Made by a program: the position numbers and the translations under genes. Below are positions 27,213-36,293 of a DNA stretch of 57,881 bases, one piece after another. Under the pieces are notes generated by a model. The model saw nothing but the letters and a program-made list of their open reading frames with translations, was not told the origin of the DNA and made no database searches. Each line of letters opens with the position of its first letter. Positions within the stretch are counted from its first letter, which is position 1. The DNA comes from Candidatus Eiseniibacteriota bacterium (lineage in GTDB: Bacteria > Eisenbacteria > RBG-16-71-46), in contig JANYBS010000129.1 of NCBI GenBank assembly GCA_025360715.1, forward strand, positions 1 through 57,881, in the 5' to 3' direction.

Positions 27213-28865
27213 ATGATCCCCGTTCGGAAAGATGCTCTGCCCCGGAATGAGCGCGGGATCGCTCTGATCGCGGCTGTCCTGGTGGTGCTGCTCACGACGC
27301 TGCTCGTGGCAACCTTCATGACGACGACCATGGGCGAGCGTTCGCTCTCGTCCAACGTCCAGACCGCGAAGATCTCCCTGTACGCCGCCGACGCCGGCGT
27401 GCGCACCGAGCAGCAGGTGCTCGCCAATATCGCCCAGACCAAGATCGACAGCTGCGTCGCTGCCTGGAACGGCACAGGCGCCATCATCCAGTCACCCGCG
27501 ACGCTCTTCCCCGCTGGCATCAATGTCGTCACCGCGACGAATCCGCCGTTCTCGGCGCAGGGCACGATCGTCTGGCGCGACAGCACGCAGAACGATACCG
27601 CGCAGGTCTATAACTACGTCTTCACGATCACGTCGCAGGGCTCCGTTGGCGCCATGGGCATGCGCCGAGTGCAGGCGCAAGGCCTGCTGCGCGTGAGCGC
27701 CGAGCGCGGCTCGTTCGCCGATTACCTGCTCTTCACGAACCGGCACACGATGGCCGACGGTTCGGCGATCTGGTTCACGTCGAGCGTCAACTTCGATGGC
27801 CGTGTCCACACCAATACGCAGTTCCGCTTCGCGTTCAAGCCCACGTTCTCGGACCTCGTCACCAGCGTCGACCCGAACGCCCAGTATTTCAACAATGGCG
27901 GCACGGTGAAGACCCTCAATGCCAATAACAATGGCACGATCGACGTCCCGAACTTCTACGGCGGCTTCAACCGCAATCAGGCGAACGTGCCACTACCGAC
28001 GGATACCTATAACCAGCAGGCCGTGGCGCTGGGCTATTCGAGCGGCACCGGCGCGCTGACCAATACCCAGATCAATACCAAGCTCGGCCTGTCGGGTTCG
28101 GGAACGCCTGCGAATGGCGTCTACGTGATCAACAGCAGCGGCGCCGACGCGGGCGGCATCTACGTCCAAGGCGACGCATCGCAGATCAAGATGTGGGCCG
28201 ATACCACGACCAACCGCCAGTGGTACCAGATCACCCAGGGCGGCACGGTGAGGACGATCAAGGTCGACCCTGCCACCGGCAAGACGGACATCTGGAACAG
28301 CGCCACCACCACCGGCTCGCCCGCCTCCAGCTACAACGGCGCGCCGAACGGAGTGCTCTACGTGAACGGCCAGGTGCTCGACCTGCGCGGCCCGGACCGC
28401 GCGGGGTCCACGGTGCTGCCGGCCGTGGCGGAGAACAACAAACTACTCATCTGCAGCAAGGGCGACATCGTCGTACAGCGCGACGTGACGCTCGACAGCT
28501 ACAACAACAATGACAATGTGCTGGGACTCTACTCCGAGACCGGCGCTGTCCGCATCGGAAGCAGCGCGCCGAACGACTGCAACCTCGACGCGTTCGTGAT
28601 GGCTCCCGATGCGACCAACGGCCAGTTCGCAGTCGACAACTACAACTCCGGCTCCGCGCGCGGCACGTTCCACCTGCGCGGCGGCATGGTCACGCAGTAC
28701 TACGGCGGCTTCTACACGTTCAACAGCTCGGGCGTTCAACAGACGGGCTTCGGTCGCGACTTCCACTACGACCGCCGCGGCCTGATCCCGCCCTGCTACC
28801 CGACCACCACGCGCTTCAATGCCGATATCCCCAGCGCGCGCACGCTCGCATGGAAGGAGATCTAG
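27213..28865 (+). CDS. PilX-like/DUF4900-type pilus-associated protein
   Basis: 550 residues, ribosome binding site AAGGAG 7 bases upstream. The N-terminus NERG|IALIAAVLVVLLTTLLVATF is a class III leader lacking Glu5, typical of PilX/GspK-type subunits. The following region (YAADAGVRTEQQVLANI) matches PilX/DUF4900. The large C-terminal part contains beta-rich repeats (FNNGGTVKTLNANNNG, FHLRGGMVTQYYGGFYTF) and is far longer than proteobacterial PilX. It may form the pilus tip or a surface adhesin. Leader and cluster position are clear; adhesion is inference. Confidence 0.8.
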   Translation: MIPVRKDALPRNERGIALIAAVLVVLLTTLLVATFMTTTMGERSLSSNVQTAKISLYAADAGVRTEQQVLANIAQTKIDSCVAAWNGTGAIIQSPATLFPAGINVVTATNPPFSAQGTIVWRDSTQNDTAQVYNYVFTITSQGSVGAMGMRRVQAQGLLRVSAERGSFADYLLFTNRHTMADGSAIWFTSSVNFDGRVHTNTQFRFAFKPTFSDLVTSVDPNAQYFNNGGTVKTLNANNNGTIDVPNFYGGFNRNQANVPLPTDTYNQQAVALGYSSGTGALTNTQINTKLGLSGSGTPANGVYVINSSGADAGGIYVQGDASQIKMWADTTTNRQWYQITQGGTVRTIKVDPATGKTDIWNSATTTGSPASSYNGAPNGVLYVNGQVLDLRGPDRAGSTVLPAVAENNKLLICSKGDIVVQRDVTLDSYNNNDNVLGLYSETGAVRIGSSAPNDCNLDAFVMAPDATNGQFAVDNYNSGSARGTFHLRGGMVTQYYGGFYTFNSSGVQQTGFGRDFHYDRRGLIPPCYPTTTRFNADIPSARTLAWKEI

Positions 28866-28867
28866 CC

Positions 28868-29095
28868 ATGGCTGGAAAGTCCGCGAAGCCCGAAGGCAGC
28901 ATCTCGCCCTTCACCTGGGTCAGCCTGCTCGCGATCATCGCTTCGCTGGCTTGGGCCAGCGTGCAGTTGACGCACAAGCCCAAGGCCGCGCCGGCGGCCC
29001 AGCAGCAGGCCGCGCCGGCACCGGCGCCGGCCGAGCAGCCCGCACAGGCGCCCGAACAGGCGCCGCCCTCCAGTGGCGAGCGCATGAACGGCTGA
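28868..29095 (+). CDS. Small single-pass membrane protein with Ala/Pro/Gln tail
   Basis: 75 residues starting 3 bases after the pilX-like stop. A hydrophobic helix (about residues 12-34, FTWVSLLAIIASLAWASVQL) is followed by a low-complexity Ala-Pro-Gln-Glu tail of about 35 residues. The close spacing suggests co-expression with the pseudopilins. The function is unknown. The composition matches neighbouring genes, so it is probably real, although the tail is the type of sequence that also arises by chance in GC-rich DNA. Confidence 0.6.
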   Translation: MAGKSAKPEGSISPFTWVSLLAIIASLAWASVQLTHKPKAAPAAQQQAAPAPAPAEQPAQAPEQAPPSSGERMNG

Positions 29096-29120
29096 TCGCC
29101 GTTCGAACGTAGAACAACCT

Positions 29121-29150
29121 GGCCGCCGGGCTCCGCCCCGGCGGCCTTCC
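29121..29150 (+). terminator. Intrinsic terminator of the pseudopilin operon
   Basis: GGCCGCCGGG (29121-29130) pairs perfectly with CCCGGCGGCC (29137-29146) over a 6-base loop, followed by TTCCTGTT. The rest of the gap to the next gene (29151-29365) shows nothing else. Confidence 0.85.
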
Positions 29151-29365
29151 TGTTGCCACATCGATCGGGCCGGATAAACCCGGCAACCCGCAGGCGGTCC
29201 GCGCATCCATTCGGTACGCGTGGTCGTAGAACCGGCAGCGATTACCTCGCTCGCGTGTACACTGCCGGCTGGCTATCACCCTTGCCGCCTCCCACCGGTC
29301 CGGCCGTTCCTCGTTCGCGTCCCTTCCGCGGAGTCCCGTCCCATGATCGCCCCAACTAGCGCCCG

Positions 29366-30613
29366 ATGAGCGTCCCTGTCGTCGTCACCGGGATCGGCGT
29401 CTGTGCCAGCAATGGCGTGGGCGTGCCAACATTCTGGGACGCGCTGCGCGAAGGCCGTTCGGGCATCGCCCCGATCGCGTCGTTCGATGCCTCGGCGCTT
29501 CGCAGCCGCATCGCCGGCGAGGTGCGCGGCCTCGATATGGAGCAGCGCCTGGGCGCCAAGGTGGCCCGGCGCACCGCGCGCTTCTCACAACTCGCGCTGG
29601 TGGCAGCCGAAGAAGCGCTCGAACACGCCGGCCTCGCCCGCGGCCCAGCGCGCGAGGAGGCGGCCGTCGTGCTGGGCACCGGCATCGGCGGCTTCGACAT
29701 GCTCGAGCGCGAGCATCAGGCGTTTCTCGCGAACGGCACCTCGCGCTTCACGCCGCTCACGCTGCCCATGATCATCCCCAACATGGCGGCCGCTGCCGTG
29801 GCGCGCGAGTGCGGCTGCCGCGGCCCTAACCTGTGCGTGAGCACGGCCTGCGCAACGGGCGCGCATTCGATCGGCACCGCGTTCGACCTGCTGCGCAGCG
29901 GCCGCGCCCATGTCGCCGTGGCGGGATCCACCGAGAGCACGATCTCGCCCTTTGCGATCGACGGCTATTGCCAGCTGCGCGCGCTCTCCACCCGCAACGA
30001 TGCTCCGGCACAGGCGTCACGCCCTTTCAGCGTGGACCGCGACGGCTTCGTGATCGCCGAGGGCGCCGGCGTGCTGGTGCTCGAGACGCTGGCCCACGCG
30101 CAGGCCCGCGGCGCGCAGCCGCTCGCCGTGCTGACCGGCTATGGCGCGAGCAGCGACGGCCACCACCTCACGGCGCCGGAGCCCGAGGCGCGCGCTGCGG
30201 TTCGCGCGATGCGAATGGCGCTCGCCGATGCTGGCATCGGCCCCACGGGCATCGACGTGGTCAACGCGCACGGCACCTCGACGCCGCTCAATGACGTGAT
30301 CGAGACGCGCGCACTGCACAAGGTCTTCGGCGAACACGCCCGGCGGCTGCTCGTGCACGCGACCAAGTCGATGACCGGGCATGCGCTCGGCGGCGCGGGC
30401 GCGATCGAAGCGGTGGCGTCGGTGCTCACGCTGGTGCACCAGATCGTGCACCCGACCGTGAACCTGTGTTGCGCAGACCCCGCGTGCGACCTCGACTTCG
30501 TGCCGCTCACGGCGCGCGCGGCCCGCGTCGGCGCGGTGATGAGCAACTCCTTCGGCTTTGGCGGGCACAACGGCGTGCTCGTCTTCTCGCATCCGAGTAC
30601 GCTGCCCACATGA
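29366..30613 (+). CDS. Beta-ketoacyl-ACP synthase (FabF/KAS II type)
   Basis: 415 residues, full length. The condensing triad is visible: Cys162 in VSTACATGAHS, His302 in VNAHGTSTPLND and His339 in SMTGHALGGAGA, with Lys334 next to it. Such enzymes elongate acyl chains by decarboxylative condensation with malonyl-ACP. It is not beside acpP or fabG but begins a four-gene overlapping unit with a DUF1295 protein and a CFA-like methyltransferase, so it probably makes a special acyl chain for that pathway rather than being the housekeeping FabF. The stop overlaps the next start (ATGA). Confidence 0.92.
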   Translation: MSVPVVVTGIGVCASNGVGVPTFWDALREGRSGIAPIASFDASALRSRIAGEVRGLDMEQRLGAKVARRTARFSQLALVAAEEALEHAGLARGPAREEAAVVLGTGIGGFDMLEREHQAFLANGTSRFTPLTLPMIIPNMAAAAVARECGCRGPNLCVSTACATGAHSIGTAFDLLRSGRAHVAVAGSTESTISPFAIDGYCQLRALSTRNDAPAQASRPFSVDRDGFVIAEGAGVLVLETLAHAQARGAQPLAVLTGYGASSDGHHLTAPEPEARAAVRAMRMALADAGIGPTGIDVVNAHGTSTPLNDVIETRALHKVFGEHARRLLVHATKSMTGHALGGAGAIEAVASVLTLVHQIVHPTVNLCCADPACDLDFVPLTARAARVGAVMSNSFGFGGHNGVLVFSHPSTLPT

Positions 30614-30984
30614 CCACCACGCCAGAGCCAGTCGTCTTCTGCAACCTCGAGCAGGGCGGGCGGCGCCGCCGCATGACCGGAGGCATCCTCATCGCCGCGT
30701 TCACGCTTGCCGGCCTGGTGGCGCTGCACACGACGCATGCGCCGCTGCTCTGGCGCGCCGCGCTCGTGTTGCCGTGGTTCGGCGCCGCCACCGGCATGAT
30801 CCAGGCGCTGCATGGCACGTGCATCGCGCTCGCCGCGACCGGCATGCGCGAGTCCGCTACAGGTCTGGTGCGCGAGAGTGATCCGGCGGTGCTTGCGGCC
30901 ACACGCAAGCGCGCGGGCCTCGTGCGCCTGCAAGCGGCGCTCGTGGCCGCGGCGCTCACCGCGCTGGGTTTCGCATGGCGCTGA
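30610..30984 (+). CDS. Small integral membrane protein in lipid-modification cluster
   Basis: 124 residues with two to three predicted membrane helices (about 22-44, 47-68, 105-123), Arg-rich loops and no recognised domain. It overlaps the ketoacyl synthase (ATGA) and the DUF1295 gene (10 bases), so expression is coupled. Its role is unknown; membrane anchoring or a cofactor role in the lipid pathway is a guess. Confidence 0.65.
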   Translation: MTTTPEPVVFCNLEQGGRRRRMTGGILIAAFTLAGLVALHTTHAPLLWRAALVLPWFGAATGMIQALHGTCIALAATGMRESATGLVRESDPAVLAATRKRAGLVRLQAALVAAALTALGFAWR

Positions 30985-31766
30985 GCCTGTTCGCCGTGCT
31001 GATGCTGGCGTTCGGCGTCATGAGTGTGCTCATGGTGGCGCTCTGGGCGTGGCAGCGCGCGCATCGCGACGCGGGTATCGTCGATGCCGGGTGGGCGTTC
31101 GGTCTGGGACTACTCGCGCTCGTCTACGCGGCGACGCGGCCGGCGCCGGGTGCGCGCACCGCGCTCGTGGCGGCCGTCGCGGTGCTGTGGTCGTGGCGCC
31201 TTGCGTGGCACTTGCTGACCGACCGCGTGATCGGCAAGCCCGAGGACGGCCGCTACCAGAGCCTGCGCGCGCAGTGGGCTCCGCATGAGCAGCGCGCGTT
31301 CTTCTGGTTCTTCCAAGCGCAGGCCGTGGCCGCGGTGCTCTTCTCGTTGCCGATGCTGATGAGCATGCTCGCCACGCGACCGCTTGGCGCGTGGGACGTG
31401 GCTGCCCTAGGAGTGTGGCTTACCGCCTTCATCGGCGAGGTGACTGCCGACACCCAACTGGCCGCATGGCGCCGCGAAAGCGCGAACCGCGGCCGCACCT
31501 GCCGCAAAGGCCTGTGGGCATGGTCGCGGCATCCCAATTATTTCTTCGAGTGGCTGTACTGGTGGACGTATGTGCTCTTCAGCATGCACGCCCCGCACGG
31601 CGCCCTCACCGTGATCGCGCCCATGGTGATGCTGTTCCTGCTCTTTCGCGTGACGGGCATCCCCGCGACCGAAGCGCGCGCGCTGCTCAGCCGCGGCGAG
31701 GACTACCGCGACTATCAGCGCACGACGAGCGTGTTCGTCCCCCTGCCTCCGAAAGGCCACGCGTGA
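30975..31766 (+). CDS. DUF1295 (steroid 5-alpha-reductase-like) membrane protein
   Basis: 263 residues with six to seven membrane segments. The C-terminal pattern is diagnostic of the DUF1295/steroid 5-alpha-reductase/ICMT-like superfamily: CRKGLWAWSRHPNYFFEWLYWW, then the terminal Y-R-D-Y-Q stretch. Family enzymes are NADPH-dependent reductases or methyltransferases on hydrophobic substrates. DUF1295 genes frequently travel with CFA-like methyltransferases, as here, where the next gene overlaps by GTGA. Confidence 0.87.
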   Translation: MALSLFAVLMLAFGVMSVLMVALWAWQRAHRDAGIVDAGWAFGLGLLALVYAATRPAPGARTALVAAVAVLWSWRLAWHLLTDRVIGKPEDGRYQSLRAQWAPHEQRAFFWFFQAQAVAAVLFSLPMLMSMLATRPLGAWDVAALGVWLTAFIGEVTADTQLAAWRRESANRGRTCRKGLWAWSRHPNYFFEWLYWWTYVLFSMHAPHGALTVIAPMVMLFLLFRVTGIPATEARALLSRGEDYRDYQRTTSVFVPLPPKGHA

Positions 31767-32803
31767 GTGACCTGCTCACCACGCTGGCCGAACGCGCCGC
31801 GCTTCCCGATGCGGTGATCCGCTTCGGCATGCGGCGGTTGCTCGCCGCGCAGTTGCAGCGCGATCGCCGCGGCGGCGCTCCCTCGATCGAGGCGCGCAAG
31901 GCGGCGCTCATCGCCAAGCTCAGCGCCGGTCCGATCGTGGAGAACGCCACCGACGCGAACCGCCAGCACTACGAGGTGCCGGCCGGCTTCTTTGAACTCG
32001 TGCTGGGTCCGCGCCTCAAGTACAGCGCATGCGAGTGGCCGCCAAGCAGCGACCTGGCCGCCGCCGAAGCGGCCACGCTTGCGCAGCTTGCCGAGCGCGC
32101 GCAGCTCGCAGACGGCCAGCGCGTGCTCGACCTGGGCTGCGGCTGGGGCTCGGCATCGCTGTGGATCGCCGAGCACCACCCGCGCTCGCAGGTGCTGGGC
32201 GTGTCGAACTCCGCCGGGCAGCGCCGCTTCATCGAAGCACAGGCGCAGGCGCGCGGGCTTAAGAACGTGCGCATCGTCACGGCTGACGCAGCGACCTTCG
32301 ACACGCCCGAGCGGTTCGACCGCATCGTGAGCGTCGAGATGCTCGAGCACGTGCGCAACCACGCGCAGCTGTCACAGCGGCTGGCCGGTTTCCTGGTGCC
32401 GGGCGGCGCGATGTTCGTGCACGTGTTCTCGCACCGGGAGTTGCTTTACCTGTACGAGACGGACGATGGCGAGGAGAGCTGGATGGCGCGCCACTTCTTC
32501 ACGGGCGGCGTGATGCCGTCGCACGACCTGCTCCCGCGTGTCTTCCGCGGTATGACGCTCGAGCAGGATTGGCGCATGGACGGCACCGGTTATGCGCGCA
32601 CGCTCGAAGCATGGCTGATGCGGCTCGATGCGCGCCGCGACGACGTGACGGGCGCGCTCGTGCCAGGCGGCGGCGCCCCCAAGGGCGGCGCGATCGCCGT
32701 GCAGCGCTGGCGCATGTTCCTCATGGCCTGCGCGGAGCTCTTCGCGTTCGACCACGGCCGCGAGTGGGGCGTCTCCCACTACCGCTTCCGCAAATCCGGA
32801 TGA
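31763..32803 (+). CDS. CFA-synthase-like SAM-dependent methyltransferase
   Basis: 346 residues. The GTG at 31763 is chosen because it overlaps the preceding stop (GTGA). The SAM-binding motif VLDLGCGWGSASLWIAE sits at about residue 120, preceded by HYEVPAGFFELVLGP and LKYSACEWP and followed by VSVEMLEHVRN. This matches the cyclopropane-fatty-acid synthase superfamily subgroup often paired with DUF1295. It should methylate or methylenate an unsaturated acyl chain. A second CFA-type enzyme is encoded convergently 6 bases away. Confidence 0.88.
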   Translation: MSDLLTTLAERAALPDAVIRFGMRRLLAAQLQRDRRGGAPSIEARKAALIAKLSAGPIVENATDANRQHYEVPAGFFELVLGPRLKYSACEWPPSSDLAAAEAATLAQLAERAQLADGQRVLDLGCGWGSASLWIAEHHPRSQVLGVSNSAGQRRFIEAQAQARGLKNVRIVTADAATFDTPERFDRIVSVEMLEHVRNHAQLSQRLAGFLVPGGAMFVHVFSHRELLYLYETDDGEESWMARHFFTGGVMPSHDLLPRVFRGMTLEQDWRMDGTGYARTLEAWLMRLDARRDDVTGALVPGGGAPKGGAIAVQRWRMFLMACAELFAFDHGREWGVSHYRFRKSG

Positions 32804-32808
32804 CGGCG

Positions 32809-34788
32809 CTACGCTGACGGCGTGGCCGTCACCGGGCGGCGCAGCACCATCTGCACCACGTCGATCTCGCCGGTGCGGAACCCCGCCTCGCAATAGTGAA
32901 AGTAATACGCCCAGCGCCGCAGAAACGCCTCATCCAGCCCGAGTGCGCGCGCATCCTCGCGCCGCTGTTCGAACCGCGTGCGCCACTCCACCAGCGTGCG
33001 CGCGTAGTCCATCCCGAAGCCTTCCAGCTGCGTGATCACGAAGCTCGAGTGCCGCCGCATCGCCTCGGTCATGGCGCCGATGCTGGGCAGGTGTCCGCCC
33101 GGGAAGATGTACTTCTGGATCCAGTCGGGCCTTCGCATGTACTCCGCATATTTCTGGTCGGCGATCGTGATCACCTGGATCACCACCTGTCCCCCGGGCT
33201 TGACCAGGCGCTCGCACGCCGCGAAGAATTCGCCCAGGCCGCGATGGCCCACCGCTTCGAGCATCTCGATCGAGACGATGGCGTCATACGTGCCTTGTAA
33301 TGTGCGGTAGTCGCGTAGCAGGATCTCGGTGCGCGGCGCGAGCCCGGCGTCGGCCAGACGCTGCGTCGCCAAGGCGTGCTGTTGCTGCGAGAGCGTGACG
33401 CCCGTCACCCGCACCCCTGCGCGCGCGGCTTTGAGCGCGAAACTGCCCCAGCCGCAGCCGATCTCGGCCACATGCGCGCCGGCGCCGACTCCGGAGCGCC
33501 AGAGCGCCGCATCGAGCTTGGCGTCCTGGGATTCCTCAAGGCTGAACAGCGGCTGCGTGAAGCGCCCCGACGAGTAGGTCATGGACGGATCCAGGAACAA
33601 CTCGAAGAACTCGTTGCCCAGATCGTAATGCTTGCGGATGTTGCGCCGGCTGCCGGTGAGGCTGTTGCGGCGCAGCGCATGCTGCAGACGCTCGATGGGG
33701 CGTGACATCCGCGCCAGCGGGCCCGCCGCGCGCTCGATGGCTGCGCGCTCGCGCGCCAGCATGAGCAGCACCTCGGTCGGCTCGGGCGCATCCCACTCGC
33801 CATGCTCGAACGCCTCGCCCAGCCCGATGTCGCCGGCACTCACCAATCGCACGAAGCATTCCGGGTCGCGTACGCGCATCCGCAGCGCCGGCAGCGCGAT
33901 GTCGCCCATGGCCACCTCGCGGCCATCGGGAAGCGTGAGCAGGAGATGGTGATGACGGATGCCGGCGAGCGCGCGCAACACGAGCCGCGCGGCGATGCGC
34001 TGGATCGCGTTCGGACCCGCGACGCGTGTGGTCGCGGGATCGGCGGGAGCAGGCTTGGGCACGATCGGAACTCGCTTCTGCCAATGCAAGCGTGCGGCTT
34101 GCCAAAGAATGCGCGGCACGGTGAGCGCCGCCGACAGCGGCTGCTGCACGAGCGTACGCGCGATGGCGCCGCGCGTGAGCGGCCGGGCTTGGCCTGTGAG
34201 CACAGCGCGGAACGCCACATCGCCGCCGCGGCGCACGGTGATGCCCAGCGCGAGCGAGTCTTGCAGACGCGAGACGTCGAACTCGTACTCGCCCTGCACA
34301 TCGTAGAACGGCGAGACGAAGAAACGCTTCGGCGCCACCGCGCGCCAGCCTTGCGGCGTGGGCGCGAGATCCGTCAGTACATAGGGATGCCTCTCGCCAA
34401 AGGTATTGTTGACCTCCGCGATCACCACGGCGAGCTCGCCTTGTGCATCGAACCCATACCAATAGCTGACCGGGTTGAAGAGGATGCCGGCGAAGCGCAG
34501 CTGCGTGACCAACTGCACGCGCGCGATGGGCGTGGTCACGCCGTGGGCGGCGCAGGTGCGGTCGAACTGCTCGCGTAGCGTGCCATGGCCATCGAAGTGA
34601 TCGCGCGCAGAGAGCCCCAGCAGCGCCACGCGCTCGTGCCCCACCCACGGCGCCATGGCCGCCAGCGCCGGGAGTTCCGCCAGATCGATCGCCGCGACGA
34701 ACATCGGATAGCGGAACGCGTGCTGGGCATCGCCGAGGCGCTGATGACGCAGTTCGCCCACGTAGAGCCGGCTGTTCACGCTGCTCAC
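32809..34788 (-). CDS. DUF1365 - cyclopropane-fatty-acyl-phospholipid synthase fusion
   Basis: 659 residues; the GTG at 34788 overlaps the upstream stop (GTGA) and is preferred to the longer ORF start. Residues about 1-240 are a DUF1365 domain (SRLYVGELRHQRL, LRFAGILFNPVSYWYGFD, RFFVSPFYDVQGEYEF). Residues about 270-659 are a full CFA synthase with HYDLGNEFFELFLDPSMTYS, the SAM motif VAEIGCGWGSFALKA, VSIEMLEAVGHRG and YIFPGGHLPS. The two families are usually separate neighbouring genes in proteobacteria, and here they are one polypeptide. CFA synthases add a methylene group from SAM to cis-unsaturated phospholipid chains; the DUF1365 role is unknown. It is coupled to the FAD oxidase upstream. 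Confidence 0.9.
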   Translation of the reverse strand: MSSVNSRLYVGELRHQRLGDAQHAFRYPMFVAAIDLAELPALAAMAPWVGHERVALLGLSARDHFDGHGTLREQFDRTCAAHGVTTPIARVQLVTQLRFAGILFNPVSYWYGFDAQGELAVVIAEVNNTFGERHPYVLTDLAPTPQGWRAVAPKRFFVSPFYDVQGEYEFDVSRLQDSLALGITVRRGGDVAFRAVLTGQARPLTRGAIARTLVQQPLSAALTVPRILWQAARLHWQKRVPIVPKPAPADPATTRVAGPNAIQRIAARLVLRALAGIRHHHLLLTLPDGREVAMGDIALPALRMRVRDPECFVRLVSAGDIGLGEAFEHGEWDAPEPTEVLLMLARERAAIERAAGPLARMSRPIERLQHALRRNSLTGSRRNIRKHYDLGNEFFELFLDPSMTYSSGRFTQPLFSLEESQDAKLDAALWRSGVGAGAHVAEIGCGWGSFALKAARAGVRVTGVTLSQQQHALATQRLADAGLAPRTEILLRDYRTLQGTYDAIVSIEMLEAVGHRGLGEFFAACERLVKPGGQVVIQVITIADQKYAEYMRRPDWIQKYIFPGGHLPSIGAMTEAMRRHSSFVITQLEGFGMDYARTLVEWRTRFEQRREDARALGLDEAFLRRWAYYFHYCEAGFRTGEIDVVQMVLRRPVTATPSA

Positions 34789-36125
34789 GCGTGGCCTGCC
34801 GGTTCCGTTTGCGGCGTTGGCTCGGACACGGGCGCGTGGGAGTGCACCTGCATGTGCCGCACGGCATCGTGCGCCGAACGCACCGCGTCTTCGTGAAAGC
34901 CGAATCCGAAGTAGCTGCCGCAGAACCACGTGTGTCTCTGGCCCTGCAGCCGCGGCAGGTCCTTCTGCGAGTCCATGGCCGGGAAGTCGAACTGCGGATG
35001 CAGATACGTGAACTCGGCGATCACCTTGCGCGGGTCGACCGGCGTGCGGCGATTGAGCGTCACGCAGTACTGCTCGTGCGCTTGCAAGCGCTGAAGCCGG
35101 TTCATGTGGTAGGTGACCGACACCGGATCGCGGCCCGTACTGCCCGATTCACGCGTGTAGTTCCACGACGCCCACGCGGCGCGCCGCGGCGGCAACACCT
35201 TCACGTCAGAGTGTAAGACCGTGTGATTGCGCGAGTAACGCCACGCCCCTAGCAGGCGCCGCTCGTCCGCACTGGCATCCGCGAGCATGCGCAGCGTCAG
35301 GTCCGCATGCGTCGCGAAGATGGCGCGGTCGAAGACATGCGCGCGCTCACCCTCCACGGTCACGCTCACGCCCTCGGGCAGCCGCCGCACCTGCGCGACG
35401 GGCGCGGAGACGCGCAGCGTCCCGCGGAACCGCGCGAGCAGTGCGCGCACGTAAGTCTGGCTGCCGCCCGCGACCGTGCGCCAGGGCGGTGCGTCGTGGA
35501 GCGTGAGCAGGCCGTGGTTCGCGAAGAAGCGCGCGAACGCCTCGGCCGGGAATTCCGCTGCGCCCGCCAATGGCGCCGACCAGATCGCCGCCGCCATCGG
35601 ATACAGGTACTGCTCGCTCAGCTGCGGCGAGAGACGCAGCGATGCCACGTGTGCGCCCACCGTGAGGCCGGCGAGCCGGCCTTCGTTCAGCGCCCGCAGC
35701 GTGGCCGCGTTGAATCGCGCGATGTCGGCGAGCAGGCGCAGGAAGCTCATATCCAGCATCTGGCGCCGGCGCGCGAAAAGGCCGCCCAGGCCCGTGCCTG
35801 CGTATTGCAGCCCCGTGCGCTCGTCGTGGTAGCCGAACGTCATGTCGCTGGGCTGCGTGGCAACGCCGAGCTCGGCGAGCAGGCGAGTGAACAAAGGATA
35901 GTTCTGCTCGTTCATCACGATGAAGCCGGTGTCCACCGCGAGGCCAGCATCGGGGCCACTCGCGATCGTCACGGTATTCGTGTGCCCGCCCGCGTAGCCC
36001 TCGGACTCGAAGACCGTCACGTCTGCGGACCGGTCCAGCAGGTGCGCCGCCGTGAGACCGGCCACTCCGGCCCCGATGACCGCGATACGCGGAACCGCGG
36101 GTCGGCCGGTCGGAGCAGCACTCAT
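34785..36125 (-). CDS. FAD-dependent amine-oxidase-like protein of CFA/DUF1365 cluster
   Basis: 446 residues from ATG 36125; an upstream in-frame GTG at 36167 would only add a non-conserved extension. The N-terminus has the Rossmann dinucleotide motif VIGAGVAGLTAAHLL and FESEGYAGGHTNTV, matching the NAD/FAD amine-oxidase-like family. Members of this family sit beside DUF1365 and CFA synthase genes in many bacteria. A role in oxidising the modified acyl chain has been suggested for related clusters. Here it overlaps the fusion gene (GTGA). The 168-bp upstream gap holds only a weak inverted repeat, CAGTGGC/GCCACTG (36253-36281). Confidence 0.88.
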   Translation of the reverse strand: MSAAPTGRPAVPRIAVIGAGVAGLTAAHLLDRSADVTVFESEGYAGGHTNTVTIASGPDAGLAVDTGFIVMNEQNYPLFTRLLAELGVATQPSDMTFGYHDERTGLQYAGTGLGGLFARRRQMLDMSFLRLLADIARFNAATLRALNEGRLAGLTVGAHVASLRLSPQLSEQYLYPMAAAIWSAPLAGAAEFPAEAFARFFANHGLLTLHDAPPWRTVAGGSQTYVRALLARFRGTLRVSAPVAQVRRLPEGVSVTVEGERAHVFDRAIFATHADLTLRMLADASADERRLLGAWRYSRNHTVLHSDVKVLPPRRAAWASWNYTRESGSTGRDPVSVTYHMNRLQRLQAHEQYCVTLNRRTPVDPRKVIAEFTYLHPQFDFPAMDSQKDLPRLQGQRHTWFCGSYFGFGFHEDAVRSAHDAVRHMQVHSHAPVSEPTPQTEPAGHA

Positions 36126-36293
36126 GGGGCGGGATCCTCTTGGGGTGGGGGGCGCACGGCGGTCCACGTGCCATTACTGCGGGCCCGTCGGGCGTTCGGA
36201 TGCGGCAACCTGCGGTTCGGTGCCACTCCCGTGCGTAAAATGCCACATCGAACAGTGGCCCGGAAGCAGGTGTTGCCACTGAACGGGGCCGCC

